A DNA stretch of 64,000 bases from OLB6 sp964467455 (GCA_964467455.1 CAYXQJ010000007.1:62001-126000); one strand, 5' to 3'. Counted from the first letter of the stretch, positions 49,581 through 57,670 are shown. Notes: generated by a model not told the origin, from the letters alone. Translations and numbers: made by a program.

Positions 49581-51252
49581 AGTACCCAATCCTGATCTCG
49601 AACGACCCAAACACAAACGTCTCGGGATAGTTGCCGCCGGTACGGTTGGTATAGCCAAGGCGGACATCAGTGAAGATGTTGTGCCACCACTCCGCTGAGA
49701 ACCACAAGCGAACGCGCGTTTGATTGCTGACGTTGCCGCGCAGGAAGGCGTTGCCAACAAGATCATCGCCATCTCCACGCAACAGGTCGCCCCCTACATT
49801 GCCAATGGGAGCAGGGTTGCCGGGGAAACGTGGGTTGTCACCCATGAGGATGTTGCCGGTGGAATCGAGGATGTTCTCCCCGTGACGAGTGTAATCAACG
49901 TCGAGGCGCACGAAGGTGCGCGGAGTGAACCAGGTGCGAAGTTGCACAGCCCAGCGATCACTATTGGGCTGCATGTCGTAGCCGATGGGAGCGCTGAAGG
50001 TGCTGTACGATGCACCGTTCTGACGATGGGTGAACGTAAACGGATCGATGCGGGCGTATTCGACGCTGAACAACGTGGCTGTGCCGTGGCGCGGAGAACC
50101 GAAGCCAGGGATGATCTGCGAGACGCCGAGTTGGTAGGCGAACTTGTTGGTGTTGCCGAGATACGAGGTGTCACCGAGCGTTGAGTAGTTGAGATCGTCG
50201 ATCACAAGGTTGCCGTAGATCATCGTGCCGTTGAACGGACGTACGGCGGCATCGAAGGCGAGCAAGCTGTTGTCGTAGACGTTACGCTCGGGTGTGCTGA
50301 GTCCGGCCGACACAAAGAAGGCGAGCGGGTTGAGATAGACGAAGTCGAGACCGCGACCGTAGTAGACGATCATGTCGCTGACGGCAAGACTTAGCCACGG
50401 CGTTGGGTCGAACGCCAGGCGGTGCGTGGCGACATACTTCGATGGATAGGCATTACCGGCTGTGTCGACGCCGTTGGCAGCCGAGTGCGTCATGGTAAAG
50501 CGCACAGACTTATACGGCACGTCCAACAACAACCCGTCAAGCAACGGTGCTTCGATACTGTGAACAAAGTTGTCAATAGGGGAGAAGCCGAACTGCATGG
50601 CTTCACGACCGAAGCGAATGCGCACATACTCGGATTGAAACTGCACGTAGCCGATATAACGATCGAAGAAGGAACTGTCTTCGATGGTGAACTTCGTGAT
50701 GCGACCCAATGTCGGATCGGTCTTGGCGATCAAGCGCGGATCGCCGGTGACGCGCATACCGTTCGAAAGATCGAGGAAGAAGCCGAAGGAATTGTCGAGC
50801 GACCCCATGAAGCGCACGGCCGGACGCAGAAGCAGAAACGGATCGGCAACCGTGTCGTTATCATACCAACCCGGACGCGCCATCAACGAGAGGTCGCCCT
50901 GGACGCGCATCGTACCGTCGTTCAACGACAGACCGCGAAAGCGCGTATCGGTCACCGCGAACTCGAGTCCGTCCGTAGTGTCGGTGTTCAACAAGATGCG
51001 TCCGTAATAGTCGGCGATGTATCTCGAGAACGCATCACTGCTGTCTGATGCTTGCTTCGTGAGCGTTTGTGCCGACTGCGGCCACACGGCCATCGACCCC
51101 AGCGATGCCCGACCGTCGATCGCCCGCAGAAGCTGCAGGTCCATCGACACACGCTCTGCATTCACATCAGCGCTTTGTGCAAACGCCGACGTGCTTAGAG
51201 CGATCATGACGATCAATAACGCGATCAACGCTTGACCACCGTGGGCTTGCAT
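49579..51252 (-). CDS. outer-membrane barrel protein, possibly Wzi-like
   Basis: 557 residues. Signal peptide (LIALLIVMIALSTSAFAQ), an N-terminal helical part, then many amphipathic strands typical of a large outer-membrane barrel (FGFFLDLSNGMRVTGDPR, VRIRFGREAMQFGFSPIDNFVHS, TRVRLWFSAEWWHNIFTDVRLGY) and a terminal aromatic residue. The pattern recalls the capsule-assembly Wzi family, but I cannot confirm that. ATG 51252 overlaps the upstream gene by 28 nt; TTG 51228, overlapping its stop as TTGA, is an alternative start. Confidence 0.7.
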   Translation of the reverse strand: MQAHGGQALIALLIVMIALSTSAFAQSADVNAERVSMDLQLLRAIDGRASLGSMAVWPQSAQTLTKQASDSSDAFSRYIADYYGRILLNTDTTDGLEFAVTDTRFRGLSLNDGTMRVQGDLSLMARPGWYDNDTVADPFLLLRPAVRFMGSLDNSFGFFLDLSNGMRVTGDPRLIAKTDPTLGRITKFTIEDSSFFDRYIGYVQFQSEYVRIRFGREAMQFGFSPIDNFVHSIEAPLLDGLLLDVPYKSVRFTMTHSAANGVDTAGNAYPSKYVATHRLAFDPTPWLSLAVSDMIVYYGRGLDFVYLNPLAFFVSAGLSTPERNVYDNSLLAFDAAVRPFNGTMIYGNLVIDDLNYSTLGDTSYLGNTNKFAYQLGVSQIIPGFGSPRHGTATLFSVEYARIDPFTFTHRQNGASYSTFSAPIGYDMQPNSDRWAVQLRTWFTPRTFVRLDVDYTRHGENILDSTGNILMGDNPRFPGNPAPIGNVGGDLLRGDGDDLVGNAFLRGNVSNQTRVRLWFSAEWWHNIFTDVRLGYTNRTGGNYPETFVFGSFEIRIGY

Positions 51253-52010
51253 TTGCAGATCGCCCGCACCGCCTCGAGATCTTTAGCGGCGTCAACCTCG
51301 GTAGCGTATTCACCAACTTCAACAACATAGTTGCGCTTACCCTTGATGGTCTTATCGGCAAGACGCACCCGCATCCGCTTCTTCTTGAAGTCATTCACCA
51401 GCTTATCAGCATCAGCTTTGTTCTCCGTCGTCAACGTCGCAAGTGTATACACTACCGCCGCTGTCGCAGGTGTCGCTGTCGCAGGTGACGTGGTCGCAGG
51501 TGTCGTGGTCGCAGGCTTCGCTGTCGCAGTATTAGTCGTCCCTGTGTTAGTGGTCGCCGTGCTAGCTGTCGCCGTGCTAGCTGTCGCCGGCGGCACACCC
51601 ACACTCATCCGCATCGCATCATACGCCACCGGCAGCAGGTCGCTGTTGGAGAACAGGTCGCGCATCTTGCGGAACTGCGTCTTGGCCTTCTCGGCGTCTT
51701 TCTTGATGCAGGCATGCAGGATCAGGCGGAGCAGGGCATCGTCGGCCCATTCGTTGGACGGATAGTTCTGGACGATGCGCTCGAACAGCGGCATGGCGCG
51801 CTCCGGGTCTTCGACCAACGAAGCGTGCAAGAACGTCACGCTCGGGTCATCGGGCTGGTCGATCAACAGATCGGGTAGGGCTTTTTTCGCGTCGCTGGTC
51901 CAGCCCTTGGCCACTTGCTGGATGTAGGTCTTGACGGGGGTCTTCTGTGCGGAGACCGTGTTTGTTGCAACGCCGATCGCAGCAACAACGAAGAGGAGGC
52001 GGATGATCAT
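51225..52010 (-). CDS. exported SPOR-domain protein
   Basis: 261 residues. Signal peptide MIIRLLFVVAAIGVATNTVSAQ, TPR-like helices (ERAMPLFERIVQNYPSNEWADDALLRLILHACIKKDAEKAKTQFRKM), a Thr/Ala-rich linker (51470-51600) coded by short tandem repeats, and a C-terminal SPOR domain (VVYTLATLTTENKADADKLVNDFKKKRMRVRL ... YVVEVGEYATEVDAAKDL). SPOR domains bind denuded septal peptidoglycan, so a cell-division or envelope role is likely. ATG 52010 is set by the signal peptide. Confidence 0.82.
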   Translation of the reverse strand: MIIRLLFVVAAIGVATNTVSAQKTPVKTYIQQVAKGWTSDAKKALPDLLIDQPDDPSVTFLHASLVEDPERAMPLFERIVQNYPSNEWADDALLRLILHACIKKDAEKAKTQFRKMRDLFSNSDLLPVAYDAMRMSVGVPPATASTATASTATTNTGTTNTATAKPATTTPATTSPATATPATAAVVYTLATLTTENKADADKLVNDFKKKRMRVRLADKTIKGKRNYVVEVGEYATEVDAAKDLEAVRAICKCKPTVVKR

Positions 52011-52033
52011 ACTATGAAAATACGGCGACGTCC

Positions 52034-52040
52034 TAATTTG
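52034..52040 (+). promoter_or_regulatory. -7-like box TAATTTG before murG
   Basis: TAATTTG ends 4 nt before ATG 52045, the same arrangement as at the aminotransferase (19419-19425, minus strand). Confidence 0.4.
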
Positions 52041-52044
52041 CAGG

Positions 52045-53169
52045 ATGAATGCGCCCTTAAAGGTCTTGGTTGCCGCCGGTGGAACGGGTGGACATCTCTT
52101 CCCCGCCGTCGCCGTGGTCGAGCAGCTCAAGAAGCTTGCTCCTCATGGCGTGGAGGTGGAGTTCATCGGCAGTGCTGACCGAATGGAAGCCCGCCTGGTG
52201 CCGGAGATGGGATATCGGTACACGGCCATGCCCATCATCGGCTTCAAAGGACTGCTGACGTCGTCCACCTTTCTGCTGCCGCTGCGCATTCTGCAAAGTG
52301 TCGCCATTGCCCGCAAGGTGATCCGTCGCTTTAAGCCCGACGTTGTCCTCGTCACCGGTGCCTACATCTCCTATCCCGCCGGCGTTGCTGCCCGCAAGGA
52401 GAGGGTGCCGCTAGTGGTGATGGAGAGCAACCTCAACCCGGGCAAGACGAATGCACGACTTGCTCCGCACGCTTCGGCTGTTGTGGCCACGTTCGAAGAG
52501 AGTCGGCGGTTCTTCACCAGGGTCGACAGCTCACGTCTGCACGTTTTGGGCAATCCGGTAAGAGCGCAGATCCCCTCGCCCCTTACAAATGAAGAAGCCC
52601 GACGTTCCTTTGGGTTGGATGCCGACCTGCCGACGGTCCTGATCTTTGGCGGAAGTCTTGGCGCTCGCTCGATCAACCGTGCCGTGGAGACGATGCTGAA
52701 GCACCATGCTGCCGATCCGATGAACATGACGTTTCAGGTGATCTGGCAGACGGGGAAGGATCATGTACCGTCGGTGCCGCCGCAGATCGCCGAACGCGTG
52801 TGCGTGCTGCCGTTCGTCACGGACATGGGAGCGGCCTATGCTGCCTGTGATCTAGTGGTCTCCCGCAGTGGTGCTACCACGATCGCCGAACTTGGCATCG
52901 TGGGGAAACCTGCTATCCTTGTACCGCTACCGTCGGCTTCTACCAATGAGCAGCGACATAATGCCTCGGTGGTAGAGCAACACGGTGCTGCCGTGGTGGT
53001 TGACGACGCACAGATCAATGAACGCTTAGGAACGCTTGTGAACCAGATCATGCATCATGCCGATCAACGCGCAGAGATGGGCCAAGCCATGAAGGCATTG
53101 GGACGTCCACAAGCCTCTCACGATGCAGCACTGTTGATCTTGAAGATGACGGGTAGGGGGCAAGCATGA
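52045..53169 (+). CDS. murG: MurG, lipid II-forming GlcNAc transferase
   Basis: MurG adds GlcNAc to lipid I on the inner face of the cytoplasmic membrane to form lipid II. The 374 residues have GTGGHLFPA (14-22), VLVTGAYISYPAGVAA, the ESN at VVMESNLNPGKTNARLAPHA, ILIFGGSLGARSIN-like FGGSLGARSINRAV, and the donor-binding SRSGATTIAELGIVGKPAILVPLP with ASTNEQRHNA. It stands outside a mur/fts cluster here, as first gene of an operon with two small envelope proteins. Confidence 0.95.
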   Translation: MNAPLKVLVAAGGTGGHLFPAVAVVEQLKKLAPHGVEVEFIGSADRMEARLVPEMGYRYTAMPIIGFKGLLTSSTFLLPLRILQSVAIARKVIRRFKPDVVLVTGAYISYPAGVAARKERVPLVVMESNLNPGKTNARLAPHASAVVATFEESRRFFTRVDSSRLHVLGNPVRAQIPSPLTNEEARRSFGLDADLPTVLIFGGSLGARSINRAVETMLKHHAADPMNMTFQVIWQTGKDHVPSVPPQIAERVCVLPFVTDMGAAYAACDLVVSRSGATTIAELGIVGKPAILVPLPSASTNEQRHNASVVEQHGAAVVVDDAQINERLGTLVNQIMHHADQRAEMGQAMKALGRPQASHDAALLILKMTGRGQA

Positions 53170-53666
53170 CGAACGCACTTCCCAAGGTACAGTTGCCCGC
53201 AACGTTTTCTGTGAGCTTGGATCCGTATTGGAAATCTGTTGCCGTCTATGCCATCACACTCATCGTCTATGTGGTGATCAAGGCGATGTGGGATACCACA
53301 CTACAAACCGGTATCGTCAACGTTGTGATCAACGATCCGATCGTGGTGATCCTTTCGGCCTTCGTGCTGATCGCTACGCTGTCGTTGTTGGTGAATGCCG
53401 TCACGAAACGTTCCATCATCGTCAGCGACGATGCACTCACCTACATCAGCCGGTTTCACGAGCGTACCTTTACGCTTGACGAGATCGAGAAGATCGTTGT
53501 GGGTGGTGAGCGGCGGTTGCGTCGACGCGGCGTGCTCTCCACGATCAAGGTTCACATCAAGGGACGTCGACGTCCACTGCGCATTCGTCCGGCAGTGTTT
53601 GAAGACGACGGACATCTTGTCTCTGCCATCATGATGTTGCGACGTCACCCGCATCCGCACGCATGA
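53166..53666 (+). CDS. two-helix membrane protein of unknown function
   Basis: 166 residues. Two membrane segments (SVAVYAITLIVYVVIKAMW and PIVVILSAFVLIATLSLLV) precede a cytoplasmic basic domain (ITKRSIIVSDDALTYISRFHERTFTLDEIEKIVVGGERRLRRRG ... RRPLRIRPAVF) that recalls bacterial PH-like (YcxB/PH_2) domains. The ATG overlaps the murG stop and its stop overlaps the next gene, both as ATGA, so the three are translated together. Confidence 0.7.
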   Translation: MTNALPKVQLPATFSVSLDPYWKSVAVYAITLIVYVVIKAMWDTTLQTGIVNVVINDPIVVILSAFVLIATLSLLVNAVTKRSIIVSDDALTYISRFHERTFTLDEIEKIVVGGERRLRRRGVLSTIKVHIKGRRRPLRIRPAVFEDDGHLVSAIMMLRRHPHPHA

Positions 53667-54241
53667 AGCTGATCACGCTGCTCCTTGTCCTTGTTAGTGC
53701 CTCGTTGACGGCCGTGGCCGGACTCGAGCCCACGCTGAATGTAGTGTCGCGCTTCACCGATCGATCACTCACATCCATCGTGGCAATGGTCGCCCCCTCC
53801 TCAACCATCACGTTGTCGGTGGCCGATCATCCCGATGCGCGATGGATCGAAGCCGAGGCATTGCGGATGATGACGGAGGCCGGACATTCGGTGGTCACAT
53901 CAACAGCACCAACGGATGTGCAGATCGTGATCAAGGATCTCTCCACGCAGTATGAAGCGCATGCAGAATCTGACAGCGTCGATCGTGTGATCACCGTCGC
54001 GCTTGAAGCCATCGTCACCACCAACGGCACACGTCGCACTGCTACACCACCAATCGAACGCGACCGTGTTGCCTGCACGCGTGCCGAAGCCAAGGCCGCC
54101 GAGAGCACGCAACATCAAGCCACACACGGGGAACTTCCGCCGGCACCGTCCAGTATGTGGGACGACATCGTAGAGCCGGTCATCTTCGTCACGGCCGCTG
54201 TTGCTACTGTCGTCTTACTCTTCACCGTCAGATCAAAGTAG
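53663..54241 (+). CDS. exported protein with C-terminal membrane anchor
   Basis: 192 residues, no recognised family. Signal peptide MKLITLLLVLVSASLTAVAG, a periplasmic part of about 130 residues with alpha/beta pattern (WIEAEALRMMTEAGHSVVTSTAPTDVQIVIKDLSTQYEAHAE), and a terminal membrane helix (PVIFVTAAVATVVLLFTV). Overlaps its neighbours in the murG operon. An envelope role is likely from context only. Confidence 0.68.
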   Translation: MKLITLLLVLVSASLTAVAGLEPTLNVVSRFTDRSLTSIVAMVAPSSTITLSVADHPDARWIEAEALRMMTEAGHSVVTSTAPTDVQIVIKDLSTQYEAHAESDSVDRVITVALEAIVTTNGTRRTATPPIERDRVACTRAEAKAAESTQHQATHGELPPAPSSMWDDIVEPVIFVTAAVATVVLLFTVRSK

Positions 54242-54248
54242 GGGGCTT

Positions 54249-54746
54249 GTGAAAGAGCTCATCATCATCCGTCATGCAAAGTCAAGCTGGGACGATCCGC
54301 TCGTGCGCGATCACGATCGAACGCTCAACGAGCGCGGACGTCGCGATGCACCTGTGATGGCGAAGTGGTTGGCTGACCACTGTAAAGCGCCGGACCTCGC
54401 CATTGTCAGCACGGCCGTGCGGGCGCAGGAAACGTCGAAGTATTTCCTCGAGGCCTTCGGTATGGACGACGCCGGCGTGGTCCACTCCAAAGAGCTCTAC
54501 CGGGCCACAGAAGACGACGTGTTGGACCTGTTGAAGTGGGTGCCGCGTGCCGACATGAAGCGCGTGATGATCATCGGACACAATCCCACGTTGACGTTCT
54601 TGGTGGACCGCTTGATCGGTCCGGACGTTGGCGATCTACCGACCTGCGCCGTCGTGGTGATCCGCTTTCCGCACGCAAAGGACTGGTCAAAAATGGAAAG
54701 AGGCGAACTGGTGTTGTTCGCCTCTCCCAAAAAACTCTCTGAGTGA
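54249..54746 (+). CDS. sixA: SixA-type histidine phosphatase
   Basis: 165 residues of the histidine phosphatase superfamily: LIIIRHAKSSWDDPL (catalytic RHxxS-like RHAKSSW), TLNERGRRDA, VSTAVRAQETSKYF (second Arg), and MIIGHNPTLTFL (second His). SixA dephosphorylates phosphohistidine on signalling proteins such as HPt domains. GTG 54249 starts 8 nt after the previous stop, with an AGGGGGC motif between. Last gene of the murG operon. Confidence 0.88.
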   Translation: MKELIIIRHAKSSWDDPLVRDHDRTLNERGRRDAPVMAKWLADHCKAPDLAIVSTAVRAQETSKYFLEAFGMDDAGVVHSKELYRATEDDVLDLLKWVPRADMKRVMIIGHNPTLTFLVDRLIGPDVGDLPTCAVVVIRFPHAKDWSKMERGELVLFASPKKLSE

Positions 54747-54767
54747 TCTACTCGTACCGACGCGATC

Positions 54768-55748
54768 TTACCAGAGGTGCTGCACGCCTTCGCGTTCTTC
54801 GAGCAACTCTTGATACGTAGCGTCCATCTTGGCGCGTGAGAACTCATCGACCTCGAGACCTTGGACGATCTCGTATTCGCCGTTCTTGCACGTGCATGGG
54901 AAGCCGTAGACCACGCCTTCGGGGATACCGTAGGAGCCGTCGCTCGGCACACCCATCGTCACCCACTCACCATCGGCCGTACCCAGTGCCCAATCGCGCA
55001 TGTGGTCGATCGCAGCATTTGCTGCGGAGGCTGCTGACGACGAGCCGCGTGCTTCGATGATCGCTGCGCCGCGCTTGGCAACCGTCGGGATGAACGTATC
55101 CACGCGCCATGCTTCATCATTCACCTTCGGCCACACCTTTTCGCCATTCGCTTCAAGCGAACGCACGTCGGGATACTGCGTCACCGAGTGGTTGCCCCAT
55201 ACGATCATCTTCTTCATGTCGGACGTATGGATGCCCGACTTGTGCGACATCTGAGCCATCGCGCGGTTATGATCCAGGCGCATCATGGCCGTGATGTTGC
55301 GCGGGTTCAGGTTTGGTGCGCTCATGCTGGTGATCAGTGCATTCGTATTGGCCGGGTTGCCAACGATCAGCACCTTGCAGTTCGGATTGGCAACGGCGTT
55401 GAGGGCCTTGCCTTGCACCGTGAAGATCTGAGCATTCGCTTCCAGTAGGTCGGCGCGTTCCATGCCCTTTGTGCGCGGGCGTGCACCCACGAGCAATGCG
55501 TAGTCGGCATCCTTGAAGGCCACCATTGGATCATCGCTTTGCACGATGCCATGCAGCAGCGGGAAGGCGCAGTCATCAAGTTCCATCGCCACACCTTGCA
55601 GGGCCTGCAGTGCCGGCGTCAGTTCCAGAAGTTGCAGGATCACCGGTTGATCCTTGCCAAGCATTTCACCGCTGGCGATGCGGAATAACAGTGCGTAACC
55701 GATCTGTCCTGCGGCGCCGGTAACGGCAACTCGAACGGGATTTTTCAT
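54768..55748 (-). CDS. mdh: malate dehydrogenase
   Basis: NAD-dependent oxidation of malate to oxaloacetate in the TCA cycle. The 326 residues belong to the cytosolic-type MDH2 group: VAVTGAAGQIGYALLFRIASGEMLG (NAD site), LLVGARPRTKGMERADLL (substrate Arg), VGNPANTNAL, MRLDHNRAMAQ (Asp/Arg) and the catalytic histidine in IVWGNHSVTQYPD. Convergent with sixA. It carries no ARGGGGC motif. Confidence 0.96.
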   Translation of the reverse strand: MKNPVRVAVTGAAGQIGYALLFRIASGEMLGKDQPVILQLLELTPALQALQGVAMELDDCAFPLLHGIVQSDDPMVAFKDADYALLVGARPRTKGMERADLLEANAQIFTVQGKALNAVANPNCKVLIVGNPANTNALITSMSAPNLNPRNITAMMRLDHNRAMAQMSHKSGIHTSDMKKMIVWGNHSVTQYPDVRSLEANGEKVWPKVNDEAWRVDTFIPTVAKRGAAIIEARGSSSAASAANAAIDHMRDWALGTADGEWVTMGVPSDGSYGIPEGVVYGFPCTCKNGEYEIVQGLEVDEFSRAKMDATYQELLEEREGVQHLW

Positions 55749-55757
55749 AGTATGTAG

Positions 55758-55803
55758 GTTAGACAGCTAGTCAGCTAGACGGCTAGACGGCTAGACAGTT
55801 AGA
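55758..55803. repeat. CTAGACGG octamer array upstream of mdh
   Basis: Four to five 8-nt units (CTAGTCAG, CTAGACGG twice, CTAGACAG). The rest of the gap to the insertion sequence (55804-56075) shows no gene; the GTTGTTGACCAA-type sequence near 56050 is unexplained. Confidence 0.85.
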
Positions 55804-56117
55804 TTGATGGTGGGAAATACGACTTGGAGTTCAAAAATACGAGAATGGCGGGGCAAGCCGTATAGATCAGTTGCCTAATGAGTTAGATCCGAAATCCTTG
55901 TGGGTTCATCTGCGAGCGTTCTATTGGCGGTTGTTGGACGTAACCACATCTTGTAGAAGCAATCAACTGGCTCGTAACTAGTATCTACAATATGCGGTTA
56001 AGAATCATTGGTCAGGCACAGCTATACTGTTTCTGACCCATATACACTGTTGTTGACCAAACAGGTCTACCTGAGTAGGGTGGATTTATCGGTCCAGTCA
56101 CAGGTTATAAAAATGTG

Positions 56118-56942
56118 TTAGGCTGCGTGGTTGTTGAATGCAGTGATTGGGGGTCGATAACTGTGCCTGCTGTGAGGTCGTTCGTTGTTGTACATGTGCA
56201 GCCACATGTTTGAGATCGTTTGCCCCTCGGCTAGTGACATGAAGATTTCTGCATTGAGCACCTCACGTCGGTAGGTTCCGACGAAGCTCTCTGCAAAGCC
56301 GTTCTGCCATGGCTTCCCGGGCTGAATGTATGCCAGCGTAACCTTGCGCCGTTGAGCCCATTGCTGCACCACATACGCAATGAATTGTCCTCCGTTGTCG
56401 GAACGAATGTACTTTGGCATTCCATACCGAGCAACCTGCTCGTCAAGAACAGCCTCAACATCAGCACCTTTGAATGACCGCCGCACGGTTATGCTGAGGC
56501 CGTACGACGTGGCTTCGTCCTTGATCAGCAGTGCCATCATCTTCCGACCGGTCATCAAACGATCCTCAGCAAAGTCCATGCACCAGACCTCGTGTGGCTG
56601 TATCGCCGTCGGATTGATCCGTACGCCGCGTCGGATCTTGCGCGAACGCTTACGCCACTGAGCCGCATGGCCACTTTGCCGGTAAACGCGGTGAACAGTG
56701 CACTCTGAGTAGTCATGCCCCTGCTCCCGCATCCAACCGAACACCAAGCGCTTACCCCAGGCCGGGTGTTTCGCCACAACGTCATTGATGATCTTCTGTA
56801 CTGGAGCATCCTTGGCTGGCTGACGAGGCTTATACGTTACCATTGAACGTGAAACACCCATTAGAACACACGCGCGGCGTTGATCCAGGCCTCGTCGACT
56901 GGCGTACTCCACTGCCTGAAGTTTCTGTGGGACGCCTACCAT
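56118..56942 (-). CDS. IS3-family transposase OrfB (DDE integrase)
   Basis: 274 residues. An HTH_21-type N-terminal part (VEYASRRGLDQRRACVLMGVSRSMVTY) precedes the integrase core with the catalytic triad in VWCMDFAED (D), IRSDNGGQF (D) and NGFAESFVGTYRREVLN (E). ATG 56942 overlaps orfA; most product is expected as an OrfAB fusion made by -1 frameshifting on the A7 run. Confidence 0.95.
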   Translation of the reverse strand: MVGVPQKLQAVEYASRRGLDQRRACVLMGVSRSMVTYKPRQPAKDAPVQKIINDVVAKHPAWGKRLVFGWMREQGHDYSECTVHRVYRQSGHAAQWRKRSRKIRRGVRINPTAIQPHEVWCMDFAEDRLMTGRKMMALLIKDEATSYGLSITVRRSFKGADVEAVLDEQVARYGMPKYIRSDNGGQFIAYVVQQWAQRRKVTLAYIQPGKPWQNGFAESFVGTYRREVLNAEIFMSLAEGQTISNMWLHMYNNERPHSRHSYRPPITAFNNHAA

Positions 56943-57199
56943 TTTTTTGCCGCAATCTCTTTCATCACTTCGATCTCAAGATCACGCTCGGCGACCAGCT
57001 TCTTCAGCCGGGCGTTCTCCTGCGTGATCCGCTTGAGCTCGGAGACCTGGCTCGGCTCCATGCTCCCGTACTTCTTGCGCCATATGTAGATCGTGTGTGA
57101 CGACACCTTGTACTTCTTCGATGTCGCTGCTACGCCATGGGCGTGTGATTCGCGGACGATGCCAACGATCTGCTCGTCGCTATAATGGCTCTTCCTCAT
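56936..57199 (-). CDS. IS3-family transposase OrfA
   Basis: 87 residues: a helix-turn-helix (YSDEQIVGIVRESHAHGVAATSKKYKVSSHTIYIWRKKYG) and a leucine-zipper region (LKRITQENARLKKLVAERDLEIEVMKEIAAKKW), as in the IS407-like branch of IS3. It binds the element's ends and, fused to OrfB, gives the transposase. Confidence 0.93.
   Translation of the reverse strand: MRKSHYSDEQIVGIVRESHAHGVAATSKKYKVSSHTIYIWRKKYGSMEPSQVSELKRITQENARLKKLVAERDLEIEVMKEIAAKKW
56942..56948 (-). other. A7 slippery run for -1 frameshifting
   Basis: Seven A on the coding strand (AAAAAAATGG) lie at the orfA/orfB overlap and include the A of the orfB ATG. This is the usual place and form of the IS3-family programmed -1 frameshift. 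Confidence 0.8.
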
Positions 57200-57276
57200 C
57201 AGTCCTCCTTTGAGACTTCCGTCTCAACTTAAGACTGGTCCGATTTTTTCACACCACTCCATACCCAACGATTTCC

Positions 57277-57284
57277 TATCTTGC
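57277..57284 (+). promoter_or_regulatory. -7-like box TATCTTGC
   Basis: Resembles TAnnTTTG, 8 nt before ATG 57293 and just outside the insertion sequence; possible promoter of the metal-efflux operon. Confidence 0.4.
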
Positions 57285-57292
57285 GCCTGTAG

Positions 57293-57604
57293 ATGAAACA
57301 GATCGCTATCATATTGTCTGTCTATTTAGCATTCCTCTCATGCCTGCCGTGTGGTGATATCCACGACTGTAAGGCACCTAGGTCGGCACAGCAATCAGAT
57401 AGCCCAGATCAGAAAGAGCACAGCCACCCGATTGAATCGTGCACTCCATTTTGCAGTTGCTCGTGCTGCGCATCAGTTGTCTCTCTTCAGCCTTTTGTTC
57501 AGATCACGTTTGCGGTCGATTGCGAAACAATAGTACCACCTCCCTACGAAGTTCGTCTTCTTTCGCACAACTTCGGTACTGTCTGGCAGCCCCCTAGAGT
57601 GTAG
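57293..57604 (+). CDS. small Cys/His-rich secreted protein, DUF6660-like
   Basis: 103 residues. Signal peptide MKQIAIILSVYLAFLSCLPC, then CGDIHDCKAP, a KEHSHPIES segment and a cysteine cluster CTPFCSCSCC, ending in WQPPRV. Similar small proteins (DUF6660-like) lie next to RND metal pumps in Bacteroidota. It probably binds copper or another soft metal in the periplasm. The GCCCCCT motif here is the codons of the conserved QPP, so it may be there by chance. Confidence 0.72.
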   Translation: MKQIAIILSVYLAFLSCLPCGDIHDCKAPRSAQQSDSPDQKEHSHPIESCTPFCSCSCCASVVSLQPFVQITFAVDCETIVPPPYEVRLLSHNFGTVWQPPRV

Positions 57605-57642
57605 TAACACTCGCTCAACATATGTGGATAGAGTTGACCCAT

Positions 57643-57670
57643 GTTGCACCCTGGTGCGCTTGGGTGCAAC
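57643..57670. promoter_or_regulatory. 9-bp inverted repeat upstream of cusA
   Basis: Exact arms GTTGCACCC (57643-57651) and GGGTGCAAC (57662-57670) with a 10-nt loop lie 40 nt before the cusA start. It may be an operator or an mRNA hairpin. It covers the first codons of the longer reading frame that starts at 57641, which argues against that start. Confidence 0.55.

Larger units (their letters stand above)
56076..57256 (-). mobile_element. IS3-family insertion sequence
   Basis: Two overlapping transposase genes lie between imperfect terminal inverted repeats. The left end near 56076 (TAGGGTGGATTTATCGGTCC) and the inverted right end near 57256 (TGGTGTGAAAAAATCGGACC) agree at about 18 of 26 positions. 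Size is about 1.18 kb. I could not identify a clean target-site duplication. Both genes are intact, so it may be active. It separates resident genes from the metal-efflux operon. Confidence 0.85.
607..57595. repeat. dispersed heptamer ARGGGGC (GCCCCYT), about 57 copies
   Basis: By hand I find AGGGGGC or its complement starting at 607, 1070, 2082, 2444, 4493, 5120, 7085, 8154, 10372, 12039, 12573, 13139, 13730, 14636, 15181, 17570, 19213, 20604, 21391, 21904, 23520, 26636, 29792, 31618, 33410, 34502, 35089, 35712, 35885, 36331, 37445, 39324, 39766, 41239, 41692, 42268, 43920, 44647, 45483, 49789, 53155, 53792, 54240 and 57589. AAGGGGC or its complement starts at 3169, 3791, 8626, 18403, 22714, 22912, 25774, 27481, 27685, 46409, 48082, 48786 and 52578. 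Context is often GGTARGGGGC. None is seen from 57596 to 64000. Confidence 0.75.

Noticed and set aside
56070..57262. target-site duplication of the IS3 element
   Set aside because: The flanking triplets I can read do not match, so the exact ends remain uncertain.
607..57595. ARGGGGC as a Chi or KOPS-like polar site
   Set aside because: The hand count is balanced between strands (about 28 to 29) with no skew along the window; such polar sites would favour one strand.
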